7,341 nucleotides of DNA, taken from an uncultured Ruminococcus sp. (GTDB lineage: Bacteria > Bacillota > Clostridia > Oscillospirales > Ruminococcaceae). The stretch covers positions 1 to 7,341 of the forward strand of contig CAMHMM010000093.1 of NCBI GenBank assembly GCA_946186215.1, given 5' to 3'. Shown here piece by piece: positions 6,299-7,341 of this stretch. The first letter of the stretch is position 1. Every line of letters starts with the position of its first letter. The position numbers and the translations under genes are program-made. Under the pieces are notes generated by a model. It had not been told where the DNA came from, did no database searches, and saw nothing but the letters and a program-made list of their open reading frames with translations.

Positions 6299-7093
6299 AT
6301 GAAAAGATCGGTTAAGGCTTGTGCAGCAGCAATGGCAGCAGTTATGACATTTTCCTCTTTTGCAGCAGTGGTTTCTGCGGATACATTTGAGGCTCCTCTG
6401 GAGCTGACAAGTATCAGCGCAAAGGAAAAGAAGACAGCAGAGCTCAAAAAGGGCGTATATGCAGTCTACGGAAAAAGCGCGGACGGCACACTCAATAAGC
6501 TTACCTCATATCTTCTGGTATATGATGAGGAAAGTGCGGGAACAAGAGATCTTGAGCTGGGCATCGGCCTGCCTATAATGTATGAGCAGGAAAACGGAAA
6601 GATAATGTTCCATTTTGCCGATGTCGAGGATAATTCCCCTGCGGAGTTCAAGGCAGATGATTACGGCAATCTCATCGGCTTCATAAATTACAACGGCGAA
6701 AAGAAGGAGGATGTAAAGCTCGTCCCTGTTACAGGCGTTACGGTGGATAACTTCGAGACAAGAGTCGGTGCGCCTATAAAGAAGAGAAAGAGCAAGATCT
6801 TCAAGAAGGGCGTGTATACCGCAGATGACGGCATCATCAAGCGCTATTTCGTATTCAAGACCAACAACAGCGGCATTATGATAAACAAGGGCGAAGAGGT
6901 CGGCACAGCCTTTACCTGCAAGCAGAACGGCTCGGAGATCATCTTTGATTTCGGAGGCGAAGGCGATGTGACACCTGCTACCTTCAAATTCGTTGACGGA
7001 AAGCTCTACGGCACATTCCAGTTCGCCGACGGCGATTTTACCGAGTGCATGAGATTCAAGAGGGTAAAGAACGCCGATCCTAATAAGTTCTGA
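6299..7093 (+). CDS. Secreted protein of unknown function with two copies of one domain
   Basis: 264 residues, not recognised. Residues 1-27 form a clear Sec signal peptide: KRSVK, an Ala-rich hydrophobic core, and cleavage at VSA/D. There is no lipobox, membrane anchor or LPxTG. The mature part is two related halves of about 90 residues, 49-144 and 168-256. Each opens with KKGVY, followed by hydrophobic strand-like segments. Then EQENGKIMFHFADVE parallels KQNGSEIIFDFGGEG, and SPAEFKADDYGNLIGFINY parallels TPATFKFVDGKLYGTFQF. A basic linker (KKRKSKIF, 161-168) leads into the second half. The alternating pattern suggests small beta-sheet domains, perhaps barrel- or lipocalin-like, but that is a guess. 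GGAGG is 7 nt upstream of the ATG. It follows malQ by 82 nt, and no functional link is shown. Confidence 0.85.
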   Translation: MKRSVKACAAAMAAVMTFSSFAAVVSADTFEAPLELTSISAKEKKTAELKKGVYAVYGKSADGTLNKLTSYLLVYDEESAGTRDLELGIGLPIMYEQENGKIMFHFADVEDNSPAEFKADDYGNLIGFINYNGEKKEDVKLVPVTGVTVDNFETRVGAPIKKRKSKIFKKGVYTADDGIIKRYFVFKTNNSGIMINKGEEVGTAFTCKQNGSEIIFDFGGEGDVTPATFKFVDGKLYGTFQFADGDFTECMRFKRVKNADPNKF

Positions 7094-7116
7094 TATTTAC
7101 ATTCCGGATTATTAAG

Positions 7117-7140
7117 TATCCCCCGCCGCGGCGGGGGATA
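7117..7140 (+). terminator. Perfect 24-bp GC-rich palindrome, probable terminator
   Basis: The sequence equals its own reverse complement over 24 bp. It can fold as a 10-bp stem (TATCCCCCGC with GCGGGGGATA) and a CGCG loop. It begins 23 nt after the stop codon at 7091-7093. The downstream TCTTTATAT is only a weak T tract, so termination is likely but not textbook. Because it is symmetric, it may stop transcription from both sides. Confidence 0.75.
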
Positions 7141-7217
7141 TCTTTATATGAGGACAGATGATCGGCATCTAATAAAGCATAATCCTGTCTACACTGAAAG
7201 AAAAGGCGGGGGTAAAC

Positions 7218-7265
7218 TAAAGCTCCGAGCTGCAAATTAGCGTTACCCATAAATCAGAGTACGGG
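7218..7265 (+). repeat. Dispersed intergenic repeat, copy 2
   Basis: Same 48-bp unit and orientation as copy 1, with six substitutions and no gaps. It begins TAAAGCTCCGAGC and ends AATCAGAGTACGGG. It follows the palindromic terminator of the preceding secreted gene. Between 7141 and 7217 I see no gene, promoter or RNA structure with confidence. The TTGCCC/GGGTAA pairing of copy 1 is not preserved, because GGGAGG replaces the 3' arm. Confidence 0.85.
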
Positions 7266-7310
7266 AGGGTGCAAGCTCTGCCTGTCCAAAATGTAAAAAA
7301 TCATATGCAT

Positions 7311-7341
7311 AAAAGCTCCGAGCATCAAAAGTCCGTTACCT
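7311..7341 (+). repeat. Dispersed intergenic repeat, diverged copy 3, cut by window end
   Basis: AAAGCTCCGAGC matches copy 2 exactly, and after a diverged middle CGTTACC matches again; overall 23 of 31 visible bases agree. It starts 93 nt after copy 2 in the same orientation, so the two form a short tandem pair. The remainder lies beyond the window. The 45-nt spacer 7266-7310 holds an AT-rich stretch but no recognisable element. Confidence 0.65.

Noticed and set aside
7080..7250. 56-codon minus-strand frame starting in repeat copy 2
   Set aside because: It reads straight through the palindromic terminator into the end of the secreted gene and has no ribosome site. Only the repeat-derived first codons resemble anything else in the window.
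7218..7341. CRISPR array formed by the repeat copies
   Set aside because: The 48-bp units are too diverged, the 45-nt spacer is seen only once, and no cas gene is present.

Overview
The window reads as ordinary chromosome of a low-to-mid GC, Gram-positive gut-type clostridium. It resembles Ruminococcus or related Oscillospiraceae, but that assignment is an inference from gene content, codon use, strong GGAGG-type ribosome sites and the style of the secreted proteins; no marker here fixes the genus. All seven genes are on the + strand. No tRNA, rRNA, CRISPR array, transposase or phage gene was seen.

Positions 1-3362 hold a tightly packed housekeeping cluster: the 3' part of a Nif3-like metal protein gene, prfA (release factor 1), a long-form Sua5/TsaC gene (t6A tRNA modification) and coaE (last step of coenzyme A synthesis). 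Gaps are 12 nt, a 1-nt overlap and a 4-nt overlap, so they are probably cotranscribed and translationally coupled. prmC, the release-factor methylase gene often found after prfA, is not here.

Positions 3363-4518 are a separate unit. An AT-rich region carries an extended -10 promoter and a perfect 9-bp inverted repeat at the expected start of transcription. It drives a secreted protein with one fibronectin type III domain, a C-terminal region I do not recognise and a very tyrosine-rich stretch. The unit closes with a textbook intrinsic terminator. The isoleucine codons of this gene are all ATC, unlike its neighbours, which suggests strong expression.

Positions 4519-6216 contain an intergenic repeat, a near-consensus promoter and malQ (4-alpha-glucanotransferase, GH77) with all three catalytic carboxylates. 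Positions 6299-7093 encode a second secreted protein, unrecognised, built from two copies of a domain of about 90 residues. It ends at a perfect 24-bp palindrome that probably acts as a terminator.

The least expected feature is a dispersed 48-bp intergenic repeat: one copy at 4581-4628, a second at 7218-7265 (42 of 48 bases identical) and a third, diverged copy running off the end of the window at 7311-7341. All have the same orientation and all lie just past a terminator. I cannot name this repeat family. Otherwise the housekeeping genes look conventional, except for a glutamine in RF1 at a position where the family normally has a codon-reading histidine.
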